A stretch of DNA of 26,662 nucleotides from Phil1 sp964546125 (GTDB taxonomy: Bacteria; Bacillota; Clostridia; Christensenellales; CAG-138): assembly GCA_964546125.1 (NCBI GenBank), contig CAZJIS010000026.1, positions 1 through 26,662 of the forward strand, given 5' to 3'. Of this stretch, positions 16,011-23,979 are shown in pieces. The stretch's first letter is position 1; the number at the start of each line of letters is the position of its first letter. A program made the translations under genes and the position numbers. The notes under the pieces were generated by a model. The model saw nothing but the letters and a program-made list of their open reading frames with translations. It searched no databases and was not told where the DNA came from.

Positions 16011-18365
16011 ATGCACCAACGTGTTTTGAACGCGCTTGAATATGATAAAGTCCGCGCGATGCTGCGCGAGCGCGCCTCGTGCTGCGTGTCGCGCGAAAAC
16101 GTCGAGGCGATGCATCCCGCAAACGACCTTGCGCAGGTCGAACGCCTGCTCGCGCTCACGGCCGAAGCCGAAACGCGCTTCGTGCGCGTGGGCCGCTCGC
16201 CGGTCGATGATTTCCCCGATATGCGCGAGTGCCTCTCGCGGTTGCGCGCGGCGCTTTTTTTGACGCCCGTGGAGCTTTTGGGCGTCGCTTCTTGCCTGCG
16301 CGCGGTGCGCCAGTGCAAGGAGATCCTCATAAAGGGCGAAGAAGGGGGCCTTCTTTACAATATGGCCAACTTCCTCACCACCCACCGCAGCGTGGAGGAG
16401 GAGATCAACCGCTGCATCGTGAGCGAGGAGGAAATCTTCGACGGCGCGTCCCCCGCGCTCGCCCGCATCCGGCGCGCGATGCGCGTCGCCAACGAGCGCG
16501 TGCGCGAGAAACTCAACGCGATGATCCGCTCCACGACCTATCAAAAATATTTGCAGGAGCCGCTCATCACCATCCGCAACGGGCGCTTTGTGGTTCCCGT
16601 CAAGCAGGAATACCGCCAGCAGGTGCCGGGGCTTGTGCACGACCAGTCCGGCAGCGGGGCGACGCTGTTCATCGAACCCTCGGCGGTCGTGGAACTCGGC
16701 AACGCCTATAAAAAGCTGCTCGCCGAGGAAGCGGAGGAGATCGAGCGCATTTTGACCGAACTTACGGCCATGCTTGCGCCCCATGCCGATGAGATCCGCG
16801 AGGATCTCAACATCCTTGGCGAAATCGACCTCGCGTTTGCAAAAGCGCGCCTTGCCCGGGAAATGAACGCCGTGCGCCCGAAACTCAACGGCGAAGGCTA
16901 TATCCGCATCGTCAAGGGCCGCCATCCGCTCATCGACCGCGATCAGGTCGTGCCTGTGGACATTTGGCTCGGGCGTGAATTTCGAAGCCTCATCATCACG
17001 GGGCCGAACACGGGCGGAAAGACCGTCACGCTCAAGATCGTCGGGCTCTTCGCGCTCATGGCCCAAAGCGGCCTCTTTTTGCCGGCGGATGAGGGCAGCG
17101 AAGTTTCGGTGTTCGAGGCGGTTTTCGCCGACATAGGTGATGAGCAGTCCATCGAGCAGTCGCTCTCGACGTTCTCCTCGCACATGAAAAACATCGTGGC
17201 CATTTTGAAAGAAGCCGACGAGCGCTCCCTCGTGCTGCTCGATGAGCTCGGCGCGGGCACGGACCCCATCGAGGGCGCGGCGCTTGCGATGAGCATCCTC
17301 GAAGCGCTGCACGAGCGGCGTGCGGTGTGCGTTTCAACCACGCACTACAGCGAAATTAAGGCCTTTGCCCTCACGCACGAGGGCATGGAGAACGCCTCCA
17401 TGCAGTTCGACGTGGAGCGCCTCGCTCCGACCTATAAGCTCTACATCGGCATCCCCGGCAAATCGAACGCGTTTGAAATTTCCGAGCGGCTCGGGCTTCC
17501 CGCCGCCATCATCGAAAGCGCGCGCGGCTACCTCAAGGGGGAGGATGTGCGCTTTGAGGACATCATTTCGAGCGCGGAGAGCCGCCACAGGCTCGCCGAG
17601 GAGGAGTTGATCATGGCCCGCGACGCGCGGGCGGAACTCGAGCGCCTGCGCGCCGAAACCGAGCGCGAGCGCCGCAAAATGGAGGAGGAGCGCGCCCGCA
17701 TCCAAACCAAGGCCCGCGAGGACGCAAAGCGCATCGTCGCTGATACCAAGCGCGAGATGGAACGCCTCATCGTGCAGGTGCGCGCGTTGAAAGAGGTTGA
17801 CCGTAGCGCCGCGGACAGGGTCATCCAGCAAAGCCGGGATGCGCTGCGCGAGAAGGAGAACGAGGTCGGCGAACCGTTTGAACAAAAGCGGGAGGATGCG
17901 GGCCCGCCGCCAAAGACGTTGCGGCCGGGGGATGCGGTGCGCATCGTTTCCCTCGGGCAGAAGGCGACGGTGCTCGCCGCGCCGGACGCTAAAGGCGAGG
18001 TCCTTTTGCAGGCTGGCATTTTGAAGCTGAACGCCAAACTTTCGGACCTGCGCCTTGAGCGGGAGGCGCAGGCCGCGCCCGCCCCAGCCGGGCGCACCGG
18101 GCTTGCGGCGGGCCGCCACATCGGCCTCGAGCTGGATATCCGCGGTATGCAGGTGGAGGAAGCCTCGATCGTGGTGGACCGCTATTTGGATGATGCGTAC
18201 AACGCCGGCCTTTCGGAGGTGAACATCATCCACGGCAAGGGAACGGGGGCGCTTCGTACGGGCATCCAGGAATATCTGCGCCGCGCGCCGCTTGTGAAAA
18301 GCTTTCGCATCGGCAACTACGGCGAGGGGGATGCGGGGGTTACGGTGGTGGCGCTTCGCAAGTAG
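16011..18365 (+). CDS. mutS2: MutS2 (ATPase with C-terminal Smr nuclease domain)
   Basis: MutS2 is a MutS paralogue without the mismatch-binding domain. In different bacteria it is described as limiting recombination or as splitting collided ribosomes. The 784-residue protein has the core and clamp region at 1-300 and Walker A GPNTGGKT at 331-338. The segment DEQSIEQSLSTFSSHM follows, then Walker B LVLLDELGAG with Asp411-Glu412. A long charged coiled coil spans about 515-640, a KOW-like strand region (about 640-690) comes next, and an Smr domain from about 705 carries LDIRGM and IIHGKGTGALR. Length and order are normal. It has its own promoter, and I saw no clear terminator after it. Confidence 0.97.
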   Translation: MHQRVLNALEYDKVRAMLRERASCCVSRENVEAMHPANDLAQVERLLALTAEAETRFVRVGRSPVDDFPDMRECLSRLRAALFLTPVELLGVASCLRAVRQCKEILIKGEEGGLLYNMANFLTTHRSVEEEINRCIVSEEEIFDGASPALARIRRAMRVANERVREKLNAMIRSTTYQKYLQEPLITIRNGRFVVPVKQEYRQQVPGLVHDQSGSGATLFIEPSAVVELGNAYKKLLAEEAEEIERILTELTAMLAPHADEIREDLNILGEIDLAFAKARLAREMNAVRPKLNGEGYIRIVKGRHPLIDRDQVVPVDIWLGREFRSLIITGPNTGGKTVTLKIVGLFALMAQSGLFLPADEGSEVSVFEAVFADIGDEQSIEQSLSTFSSHMKNIVAILKEADERSLVLLDELGAGTDPIEGAALAMSILEALHERRAVCVSTTHYSEIKAFALTHEGMENASMQFDVERLAPTYKLYIGIPGKSNAFEISERLGLPAAIIESARGYLKGEDVRFEDIISSAESRHRLAEEELIMARDARAELERLRAETERERRKMEEERARIQTKAREDAKRIVADTKREMERLIVQVRALKEVDRSAADRVIQQSRDALREKENEVGEPFEQKREDAGPPPKTLRPGDAVRIVSLGQKATVLAAPDAKGEVLLQAGILKLNAKLSDLRLEREAQAAPAPAGRTGLAAGRHIGLELDIRGMQVEEASIVVDRYLDDAYNAGLSEVNIIHGKGTGALRTGIQEYLRRAPLVKSFRIGNYGEGDAGVTVVALRK

Positions 18366-18423
18366 GCGTAAATGCAAAATAATAAGGCAAACCGGGCATA
18401 TTCATACCGTGTTCACAATTTGG

Positions 18424-18432
18424 TGGTACGAT
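18424..18432 (+). promoter_or_regulatory. possible extended -10 promoter of the two-component operon
   Basis: TGGTACGAT forms a TGn-extended -10 box. The nearest -35-like hexamer, TTCATA (18401-18406), is 20 bases away, which is long, so the call rests on the extended -10 only. The leader to the start codon at 18500 would be about 60 bases. It is GC-rich and contains a small perfect hairpin, ATGCCG-GCGG-CGGCAT, at 18470-18485 just before the ribosome binding site. Confidence 0.35.
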
Positions 18433-18499
18433 AAAAAAATCGGCCGGGGCGGCACTTTTCCCACATGGGATGCCGGCGGCGGCATGCAGGGAGGCTGAA

Positions 18500-19180
18500 A
18501 TGGAGAACAACACCATACTTGTCATCGATGATGATAAAAACATCCTCGCGATCATCGGCATGTACCTGAAAAAAGAGGGATACAATGTCGTCACCTGCGA
18601 GAGGGGGGACCTTGCGATCCAGTGCTTCCGCGAGGCGCAGCCCTCGCTGGTGCTGCTTGACGTGATGCTCCCGGGCCTCGACGGTTGGAGCGTGCTCGGG
18701 AAACTGCGCGCGCAAAGCGCCGTGCCGGTCATCATGCTCACCGCTAAGGGCGACACGCTCGATCGCATCCAGGGTCTCGACGGCGGGGCGGACGATTATA
18801 TCGTCAAGCCCTTTGAAGCAAAGGAACTGCTCGCGCGCATCAAGGCGGTGCTGCGCCGCACGATGGCGCCCGACAATGGGAAAGAGATCTCTTTCCCGGG
18901 ACTTTCGGTGTCGCTCGATAACTATGCGGTGCTCCTCGAGGGCAAGCAGGTAGAGATGCCGCCCAAGGAGATTGAACTTCTCTTTTTCCTCGCCTCGCGC
19001 GAGGGCAAGGTCTTCACGCGCGAGCAATTGCTCGAGCAGGTATGGGGGTTCGATTTCTTCGGCGATTCGCGCACGGTGGATGTGCACATCAAGCGTATCC
19101 GCGAGAAAATTGGAGAACGGGCCGAGTGGGAAATCAAAACCGTGTGGGGCGTCGGCTATAAATTCGAAGCCGCGAAATAA
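18500..19180 (+). CDS. OmpR/PhoB-type response regulator
   Basis: This is the DNA-binding output protein of a two-component system, 226 residues. The receiver domain has the acidic pocket Asp10-Asp11-Asp12, phosphoacceptor Asp54 in LLDVMLPGLDG, Thr81 and Lys103 (IVKPFE). A winged-helix domain follows from about residue 130, with LTPRE-like PPKEIELLFFLA, EQLLEQVWGFDF, and RTVDVHIKRIREKIG as recognition region. The ATG at 18500 has AGGGAGG five bases upstream; an in-frame ATG at 18470 has none and lies in a hairpin. The kinase gene follows 18 bases downstream. Confidence 0.95.
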   Translation: MENNTILVIDDDKNILAIIGMYLKKEGYNVVTCERGDLAIQCFREAQPSLVLLDVMLPGLDGWSVLGKLRAQSAVPVIMLTAKGDTLDRIQGLDGGADDYIVKPFEAKELLARIKAVLRRTMAPDNGKEISFPGLSVSLDNYAVLLEGKQVEMPPKEIELLFFLASREGKVFTREQLLEQVWGFDFFGDSRTVDVHIKRIREKIGERAEWEIKTVWGVGYKFEAAK

Positions 19181-19198
19181 AGGGGAACAGGCAAGAGG

Positions 19199-20677
19199 AT
19201 GTTCAAAACGCTCTTCTCGAGGATGCTCGCGACCTACCTTACGGTCACGCTGCTGCTGCTCACGCTGCTTGGCGTGATCCTTGGCGGCATGTTCCGCAGC
19301 CAGTACATCGGCGAGAAGGAGAGCGAACTGCGCCGCGAGGCGGCGGAGATCGGCGGCATCATTCGCGAGGAGTATATCGATCCTAAAAAGCGCACCGTTG
19401 CGCGCGAGAAGCTCGATATGATCGTGCGCAAATACGACGCGCTGCTCCAGCTTTATTTTGCCGACGGCGCGCTCGGCAAAGATGTGCGCAGCGATCCGGC
19501 CTCGGCCGGCAAATGGGCGCCCATCGCAAACCTCGATATGTCCGATGCGGCGGCGGATATCGTGCAAAGCGGCGCTGTGAGCGTGAGCACGGGGGATTAT
19601 GCCGCGCTCACCAACGTGCCGATCATGACGCTTCGCATGCCCATGTCGGACGCTAATGGCGCGTTCCTCGGCGCGATGCTTTTGCATGTGGACATGAGCC
19701 GCACGAACGCCTCCGTGCGCCAGGTCTACATGGATGTGCTGCTCTCGGCACTTGTGGCGGTTATCCTCGCCTTTTTGGCGGTGAGCTACATCACCAACCG
19801 CATGACGCGGCCCATCATCGAGATGAACAACGCCGTCAAGCGCTTCTCCGCGGGCGAGTTCGGCGCGCGGGTCAAGGTATTGGGAGGCGACGAGGTCAGC
19901 CAGCTGGGTGAGAGCTTCAACGAAATGGCGGATGATATCAACGCGCTCGAACAATCGCGCCGCTCGTTTGTGGCGAACGTTTCGCACGAACTGCGCTCGC
20001 CGCTCACCTCGATGCGGGGCTTTCTTGAGGCCATGCAGGATGGCACCATCCCCGCCGAGGAGCAGGGCCGGTATTTCGATGTGGTCATCGGCGAGTGCAG
20101 GCGCATGACCGACATGGTCAACGACCTTCTCGACCTTGCGCGCATCGAATCGGGCACCTATGAGCTCAAGCTTGAACCGTTCGACATCAACGAGCTCGTC
20201 ATCCGCACGCTTTTGACCTTTGAGGCGCGCATCAGCGCGCAGCATATCGAGGTTGTGATGGATTTCGACCGCGAGCGCACCATAGTCGAGGCGGACGCCG
20301 CGCAGATCGCGCAGGTCGTGCGCAACCTCGTGGACAACGCCGTCAAATTCTCGCCCGAGGGCGGGAAGCTGACGCTTCGCATCCGCTCGCTGCGCGAGGC
20401 CGCGCAGATCAGCGTCGAGGATGAGGGCGAGGGCATCCGCGAAGAGGACCTTCCCTATGTGTTCGACCGCTTTTTCAAGGGCGAAAAGGCGCACACGCCC
20501 ACGGGCTCGTCCTCGGGGCTTGGGCTCTCGATCGTCAAGCGCATCGTCGGGCAGCATGGGGAGCAGATCAGCGCCTCCTCGCGCCCGGGCGGGGGCGCGT
20601 GCTTCACATTCACACTTAAACTTGCCGAGCAGCAGGCGCGCGAAGCGCGTGCACGCGCGGGATCGCAACGGAGGTAG
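19199..20677 (+). CDS. membrane sensor histidine kinase (HAMP, HisKA, HATPase)
   Basis: The 492-residue kinase has membrane helix 1 at about 10-31, an extracytoplasmic sensor domain of about 145 residues, and helix 2 at about 178-198. A HAMP linker follows to about 250, then the HisKA domain with His263 in VSHELRSPL. The ATPase domain has the N box NLVDNAVKFS, G1 DEGEGI, F box FDRFFKG and G2 GLGLSIVK. It is the partner of the response regulator just upstream. The HtrA-like protease gene starts four bases after its stop. By analogy with CssRS-HtrA in B. subtilis the system may sense envelope or secretion stress, but the sensor domain itself is not recognisable to me. Confidence 0.95.
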   Translation: MFKTLFSRMLATYLTVTLLLLTLLGVILGGMFRSQYIGEKESELRREAAEIGGIIREEYIDPKKRTVAREKLDMIVRKYDALLQLYFADGALGKDVRSDPASAGKWAPIANLDMSDAAADIVQSGAVSVSTGDYAALTNVPIMTLRMPMSDANGAFLGAMLLHVDMSRTNASVRQVYMDVLLSALVAVILAFLAVSYITNRMTRPIIEMNNAVKRFSAGEFGARVKVLGGDEVSQLGESFNEMADDINALEQSRRSFVANVSHELRSPLTSMRGFLEAMQDGTIPAEEQGRYFDVVIGECRRMTDMVNDLLDLARIESGTYELKLEPFDINELVIRTLLTFEARISAQHIEVVMDFDRERTIVEADAAQIAQVVRNLVDNAVKFSPEGGKLTLRIRSLREAAQISVEDEGEGIREEDLPYVFDRFFKGEKAHTPTGSSSGLGLSIVKRIVGQHGEQISASSRPGGGACFTFTLKLAEQQAREARARAGSQRR

Positions 20678-20680
20678 CTT

Positions 20681-22003
20681 ATGGAATACCCGAACTACTA
20701 TTATGAAGAGCAGAACCCGCAGGGCGGGGAACGGAAAAAGCGCGGCGCGGGCGGATATGTCGTTACGGCGATCGTATTCACGCTCGTGGGGGCGCTGCTT
20801 GCAACGATCTTCATGCCAAGCCTTCTGCCCGGCGGCGTAAACGGGGGTCCGCAGGCCACCGTAACGCCCGGCTTCGTGTTCCCCACGCCCGGCGCCCCGG
20901 GCGATGAGAAGCAAACGCCGCCGCCCTACGGGGGGCCTGTGCTCACGCCGGAAGCGCCAAGCGGCAAAATGCCCGCGCTTGACGGCGCGCTGCCCATCAT
21001 CGGCGATGTGGCAAACCCGATTCCCGATATCGTGGAACAGGTGAGCGCGGGGGTCGTGGGCATCCTCAACTATGGCTACGACGAGCGCCACGGCGATTAC
21101 CGTGAGCAGGCTTCCGGCTCGGGCTTCGTGATCTCCACCGCGGGATATATTCTCACCAACGCCCACGTCATCGGCGGGGCGGCGAAGCTCGGCGTGGTCT
21201 TTGCCGACGGCGCCGAGGTGGAAGCAAACCTCGTCGGGTATGACAACACCACCGACCTTGCGGTGCTTCGCGTCGAGCGCACGGGGCTTTATGCGCTCAG
21301 GCTCGGCGATTCGGCCTCGATCCGCGTGGGCGAATTTATCATTGCCATCGGCGACCCCACGGGCCGCGAGCTTGCGGGCACGACGACGTTCGGCATCGTC
21401 AGCGCGGTTTCGCGCACCGTCACCATCGACGGGCAGACCAACACCTACATCCAGGTTGACGCGGCGGTCAACCCCGGCAACTCCGGCGGCCCGCTGATCA
21501 ACCTCCGGGGCGAGGTGGTGGGCATCGTTTCGGCGAAGACCGTCACCGCGAGCTACGATGACTTTGGCAACGCCATAAGCGCCGAGGGGCTTGGGTTTGC
21601 GCTCCCCATCACCGATGTGATGAAGATCGCGGGGCAATTGATTACCAAGGGCCGCATCTTGCGCCCGGGCATCGGCATTTCTGTCGGGGAGTGGAACGAG
21701 GCGCTCGCGCGTGAATACGGCACGGTCACGGGCATCCTTGTCGACAGCGTCACCAAGGGCGGCCCGGGGGATGCGGCGGGGCTTCGCCCCAACGACATCA
21801 TCGTCGAGGCGGACGGTTCCCCCGTGCCTTCGCAGGCGGATTTTGTGGCGCTCGTGCGCACCAAGTCGGTTGGCGACCCCCTCTCCCTCAAGGTGTGGCG
21901 CGCGGGCGAATATTTCGAAACGACGCTCATCTTGGGCGACCTCAACACCATGGGCAGCGAGCTTGTGGGGGGCAGGGCGGATTACAACTTCTTTGGCGAA
22001 TAA
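20681..22003 (+). CDS. htrA: HtrA/DegP-like membrane-anchored serine protease with PDZ domain
   Basis: This 440-residue protease is expected to act on misfolded proteins outside the membrane. A short cytoplasmic tail rich in Tyr, Gln and Lys/Arg precedes one membrane helix at about 25-45. A Pro/Gly/Thr-rich linker runs to about 105. The trypsin-like domain has His162 (TNAHVIGG), Asp192 (TTDLAVLRV) and Ser268 (NPGNSGGPL), and a PDZ domain lies at about 330-430. All three catalytic residues are present. CGGAGG stands shortly before the ATG, and the gene is coupled to the kinase gene. A terminator follows. Feedback control by the adjacent two-component system is likely but inferred only from position. 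Confidence 0.95.
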   Translation: MEYPNYYYEEQNPQGGERKKRGAGGYVVTAIVFTLVGALLATIFMPSLLPGGVNGGPQATVTPGFVFPTPGAPGDEKQTPPPYGGPVLTPEAPSGKMPALDGALPIIGDVANPIPDIVEQVSAGVVGILNYGYDERHGDYREQASGSGFVISTAGYILTNAHVIGGAAKLGVVFADGAEVEANLVGYDNTTDLAVLRVERTGLYALRLGDSASIRVGEFIIAIGDPTGRELAGTTTFGIVSAVSRTVTIDGQTNTYIQVDAAVNPGNSGGPLINLRGEVVGIVSAKTVTASYDDFGNAISAEGLGFALPITDVMKIAGQLITKGRILRPGIGISVGEWNEALAREYGTVTGILVDSVTKGGPGDAAGLRPNDIIVEADGSPVPSQADFVALVRTKSVGDPLSLKVWRAGEYFETTLILGDLNTMGSELVGGRADYNFFGE

Positions 22004-22038
22004 AGGCCGAATGTAAGGCTGGCCGAGGCGTTCGGCCT
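22004..22038 (+). repeat. inverted repeat right after the htrA stop
   Basis: AGGCCGAA (22004-22011) is an exact inverted match to TTCGGCCT (22031-22038). An internal GGCCGA (22021-22026) can pair with TCGGCC (22032-22037) instead, so two hairpins exclude each other. There is no T-tract, so it is not an intrinsic terminator by itself; it may protect the mRNA end or be a processing site. Confidence 0.5.
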
Positions 22039-22056
22039 CCTCGCACAAGGCGGAAA

Positions 22057-22099
22057 CCGCGGCATGGGGGATGCGAACCCCATGCCGTGGCTTTGTTTT
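22057..22099 (+). terminator. intrinsic terminator of the two-component/htrA operon
   Basis: A 13-bp stem (22057-22069 with 22078-22090, one G-T pair) closes an 8-base loop and is followed by CTTTGTTTT. It is the strongest hairpin of the window and separates htrA from the BofC-like gene. Confidence 0.85.
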
Positions 22100-22105
22100 G
22101 GGCCG

Positions 22106-22136
22106 TGTATGGGCGCGCCGCGCCTTGGGCATGCTA
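22106..22136 (+). promoter_or_regulatory. candidate sigma-G/sigma-F (forespore) promoter of the BofC-like gene
   Basis: TGTATG (22106-22111) lies 18 bases before CATGCTA (22130-22136). The known sigma-G consensus is about TGMATA, 17-18 bases, CATAMTA: six of seven bases match at -10 and four of six at -35. No sigma-A pair competes here. bofC of B. subtilis is a sigma-G gene, which fits. Transcription would start near 22143, on the ribosome binding site. Confidence 0.5.
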
Positions 22137-22156
22137 AACCCAAAGGAGGCGATTTC

Positions 22157-22753
22157 ATGCGTTCATTCGATGTGGAGCAAAAACGGCGCAGGCGGAGGGC
22201 CGCGGCCGGCGCTGTGGGGCTTTTCGTGATCGGCGCGCTGTTTGGCGCTTATCTTTTTTTAGAGTTTCCCTTTGATTTGAGCTTTCCTGATTGGCGGGTC
22301 GTCCGCGCGGAGCCGACGCCCACGCCGCCCGCCATCGATGTGGTGGTCCCGCGCGAGGATGTGGTCGCGGCGGACGCGGCGGTCGAGTGGCTCGCGCGCT
22401 TTTCAGAGTGCGAGCATGAAGCTAAGCTCGATGCGCAGGGGGATCTTGCGGGTATGGCGCGCGGCGATGTCGCCCGAAACTACCCGGATTATGCGATCGA
22501 GCTTTTTGACCCGCATCGGGTGCGGCTTGTCAGGGCCGTCGAGGGCTACTGCCCCGCGCATTATACGTTGAGCCTTGGCGAGGAGGCGCTCATCATCACG
22601 CGTACGGATCTTGCGACCCTCGGAAACATCGAGGTTATGCGCGTGATCATCGACACGGGCGCGCTCGCGGAAGAGTCCCTCGCCGCGCTCGAAAAGGGTG
22701 TAACCTTCGATTCGCTCGAGCAGATCAACGCCTATCTCGAGGGCGCCGAATAA
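22157..22753 (+). CDS. bofC: BofC-like membrane-anchored protein (forespore signalling, tentative)
   Basis: The 198-residue protein has a basic N-terminus (QKRRRRRAA), one membrane helix at about 16-38, and an extracytoplasmic region. Its C-terminal 70 residues (EGYCPAHYTLSLGEE to the closing GVTFDSLEQINAYLEG) resemble the BofC C-terminal domain. BofC in Bacillus restrains the SpoIVB protease and so times pro-sigma-K processing. The gene lies just before ruvC-ruvA-ruvB; in B. subtilis bofC lies just before ruvA. AAAGGAGG is seven bases before the ATG at 22157; an in-frame ATG at 22064 is inside the preceding terminator. The middle region is not recognisable, so the name rests on C-terminus, position and promoter. 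Confidence 0.55.
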   Translation: MRSFDVEQKRRRRRAAAGAVGLFVIGALFGAYLFLEFPFDLSFPDWRVVRAEPTPTPPAIDVVVPREDVVAADAAVEWLARFSECEHEAKLDAQGDLAGMARGDVARNYPDYAIELFDPHRVRLVRAVEGYCPAHYTLSLGEEALIITRTDLATLGNIEVMRVIIDTGALAEESLAALEKGVTFDSLEQINAYLEGAE

Positions 22754-22784
22754 GTCGTAAATAGCCGTAAAATGTCAAATTCCG

Positions 22785-22813
22785 TTGCTTCGGGGGCATA
22801 ACCGTGTTACAAT
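22785..22813 (+). promoter_or_regulatory. sigma-A promoter of ruvC-ruvA-ruvB
   Basis: TTGCTT (22785-22790) is 17 bases before TACAAT (22808-22813). The predicted start near 22820 lies downstream of the in-frame ATG at 22785, which excludes that ATG and supports the TTG start of ruvC. I saw no LexA-type operator overlapping it. Confidence 0.7.
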
Positions 22814-22844
22814 CAGCCTAGATTCGCATGCGAGGAAAAGCAAG

Positions 22845-23342
22845 TTGAGAATACTCGGTATCGACCCGGGCTACGCCATATTGGGCTACGGCGTCGTTGA
22901 GGTGGAAGAAAGACGCTTCAAGCCCCTCGATTTCGGCGTGATCGAAACCAACGCCGGGTCGCCGTTCCCTGAAAGGCTCGAAAAGCTTTATACGGGCGTG
23001 CAGCGGCTCCTCGCGATGTTCCGGCCCGACCACGTCGTTTTTGAGGAGCTTTTCTTTTACCGCAACACCACGACGGCTTTGCAGGTCGCCGCGGGGCGCG
23101 GGGTGGCGCTGCTCGCAGCGCAGCAAACGGGCGTGCCGCTCTATGAGTATACGCCGATGCAGATCAAGCTCTCCGTCACCGGCGATGGCCACGCGGATAA
23201 AAAGCAGGTGCAAAGGATGATTCAGCTTTTGCTTGCCCTCCGCGCCGTGCCAAAGCCCGACGACGCGGCGGACGCGCTCGCGGCGGCCCTCTGCCACGCC
23301 AACACCATGGGCCCCGCGATGGAACAATTCAGAATTAAGTAA
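22845..23342 (+). CDS. ruvC: Holliday junction resolvase RuvC
   Basis: RuvC cuts Holliday junctions symmetrically during recombination. The 165-residue product starts with the family hallmark RILGIDPG holding catalytic Asp7. Further acidic residues are Glu67 in VFEELFF and Asp140 and Asp143 in PDDAADALA. I chose the TTG start at 22845: GAGGA is eight bases upstream, it gives the exact usual N-terminus, and the only upstream ATG precedes the predicted transcription start. ruvA follows 23 bases downstream. RuvC is present in Clostridia while Bacillus lacks it, which supports the assignment of the organism. Confidence 0.95.
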   Translation: MRILGIDPGYAILGYGVVEVEERRFKPLDFGVIETNAGSPFPERLEKLYTGVQRLLAMFRPDHVVFEELFFYRNTTTALQVAAGRGVALLAAQQTGVPLYEYTPMQIKLSVTGDGHADKKQVQRMIQLLLALRAVPKPDDAADALAAALCHANTMGPAMEQFRIK

Positions 23343-23365
23343 GCAACGAACAGGGATTTTTAGCT

Positions 23366-23974
23366 ATGCTTTCACACATCAAAGGCACGGTCGAGGAGAT
23401 CGGCGCGGATCGCGCCGTCGTCGAAGCGGGGGGGCTTGGGTATGAGCTAATCTGCTCCCAGGCAACGCTGCGCTGTTTGCGCTGCGGCGAAGCGCATAGG
23501 TTCTACACTTACCTCCACCTGGGCTTTGCGCAGGATGTGATGTCGCTTTATGGTTTTGAAACCAAAGAGGAGCGCGCGATGTTCCGCCGGCTTATCTCGG
23601 TTTCGCGCATCGGGCCTAAGCTCGCGCTTTCGGTGCTGGGCGTGCTTAGCGTTTCCGACATCGCGGCGGCCGTCCTCACCGAGAACGCCGCGGCGTTCGA
23701 CCGCGTGCCCGGCATGGGCCGCAAGACCGCCGCGCGCGTGCTGCTTGAATTGAAGGAAAAAGTTTCGCCCGAGGATATGGCGGCTTCACCCATGGCCGCG
23801 GCCGCGGCTTCGGGCGCCGCGATGGATATGCGCGCCGAGGCGGTCGCCGCCCTCGTGTCGCTGGGATACGACGGCGTCACGGCCGGGCGGGCGGTTTCGG
23901 CCGTGCCCGAGTGCGGGCGCGTCGAGGAGATGATCACGCAGGCGCTTCGCGAGCTTGCTTCGAAAGGGCGCTGA
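23366..23974 (+). CDS. ruvA: Holliday junction branch migration protein RuvA
   Basis: RuvA binds the four-way junction and loads the RuvB motor. The 202-residue product has the N-terminal OB fold (MLSHIKGTVEEIG, GLGYELI). The helix-hairpin-helix region follows, with LISVSRIGPKLALSVL and VPGMGRKTAARVLLEL. After an Ala-rich linker comes the small C-terminal domain that contacts RuvB (AVAALVSLGYDGVTAGRAV). AGGGA is nine bases before the ATG. ruvB follows with a five-base gap. Confidence 0.96.
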   Translation: MLSHIKGTVEEIGADRAVVEAGGLGYELICSQATLRCLRCGEAHRFYTYLHLGFAQDVMSLYGFETKEERAMFRRLISVSRIGPKLALSVLGVLSVSDIAAAVLTENAAAFDRVPGMGRKTAARVLLELKEKVSPEDMAASPMAAAAASGAAMDMRAEAVAALVSLGYDGVTAGRAVSAVPECGRVEEMITQALRELASKGR

Positions 23975-23979
23975 GGCAA

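Noticed and set aside
15978..17312. Minus-strand frame of 444 codons opposite mutS2
   Set aside because: Shadow of mutS2; the sense frame has all MutS2 motifs and the antisense translation has none.
18396..18419. GCATATT before the response regulator, a full match to a sigma-E -35 box
   Set aside because: No CATACAHT-like -10 stands 13-15 bases downstream; the best partial match (TTCACAAT) is only 9 bases away and has 5 of 8 bases.
18413..22132. Open minus-strand frame of 1239 codons opposite the regulator, kinase and htrA genes
   Set aside because: It is antisense to three well-supported genes. Its translation is rich in Arg, His and Ala with no domain, and it crosses intergenic gaps. Stop codons are rare in this antisense phase because third positions are GC-rich; it is a shadow.
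22785..22844. ATG start for ruvC 20 codons upstream
   Set aside because: It overlaps the -35 box of a good promoter and would add residues absent from the RuvC family; the TTG at 22845 gives the standard N-terminus.
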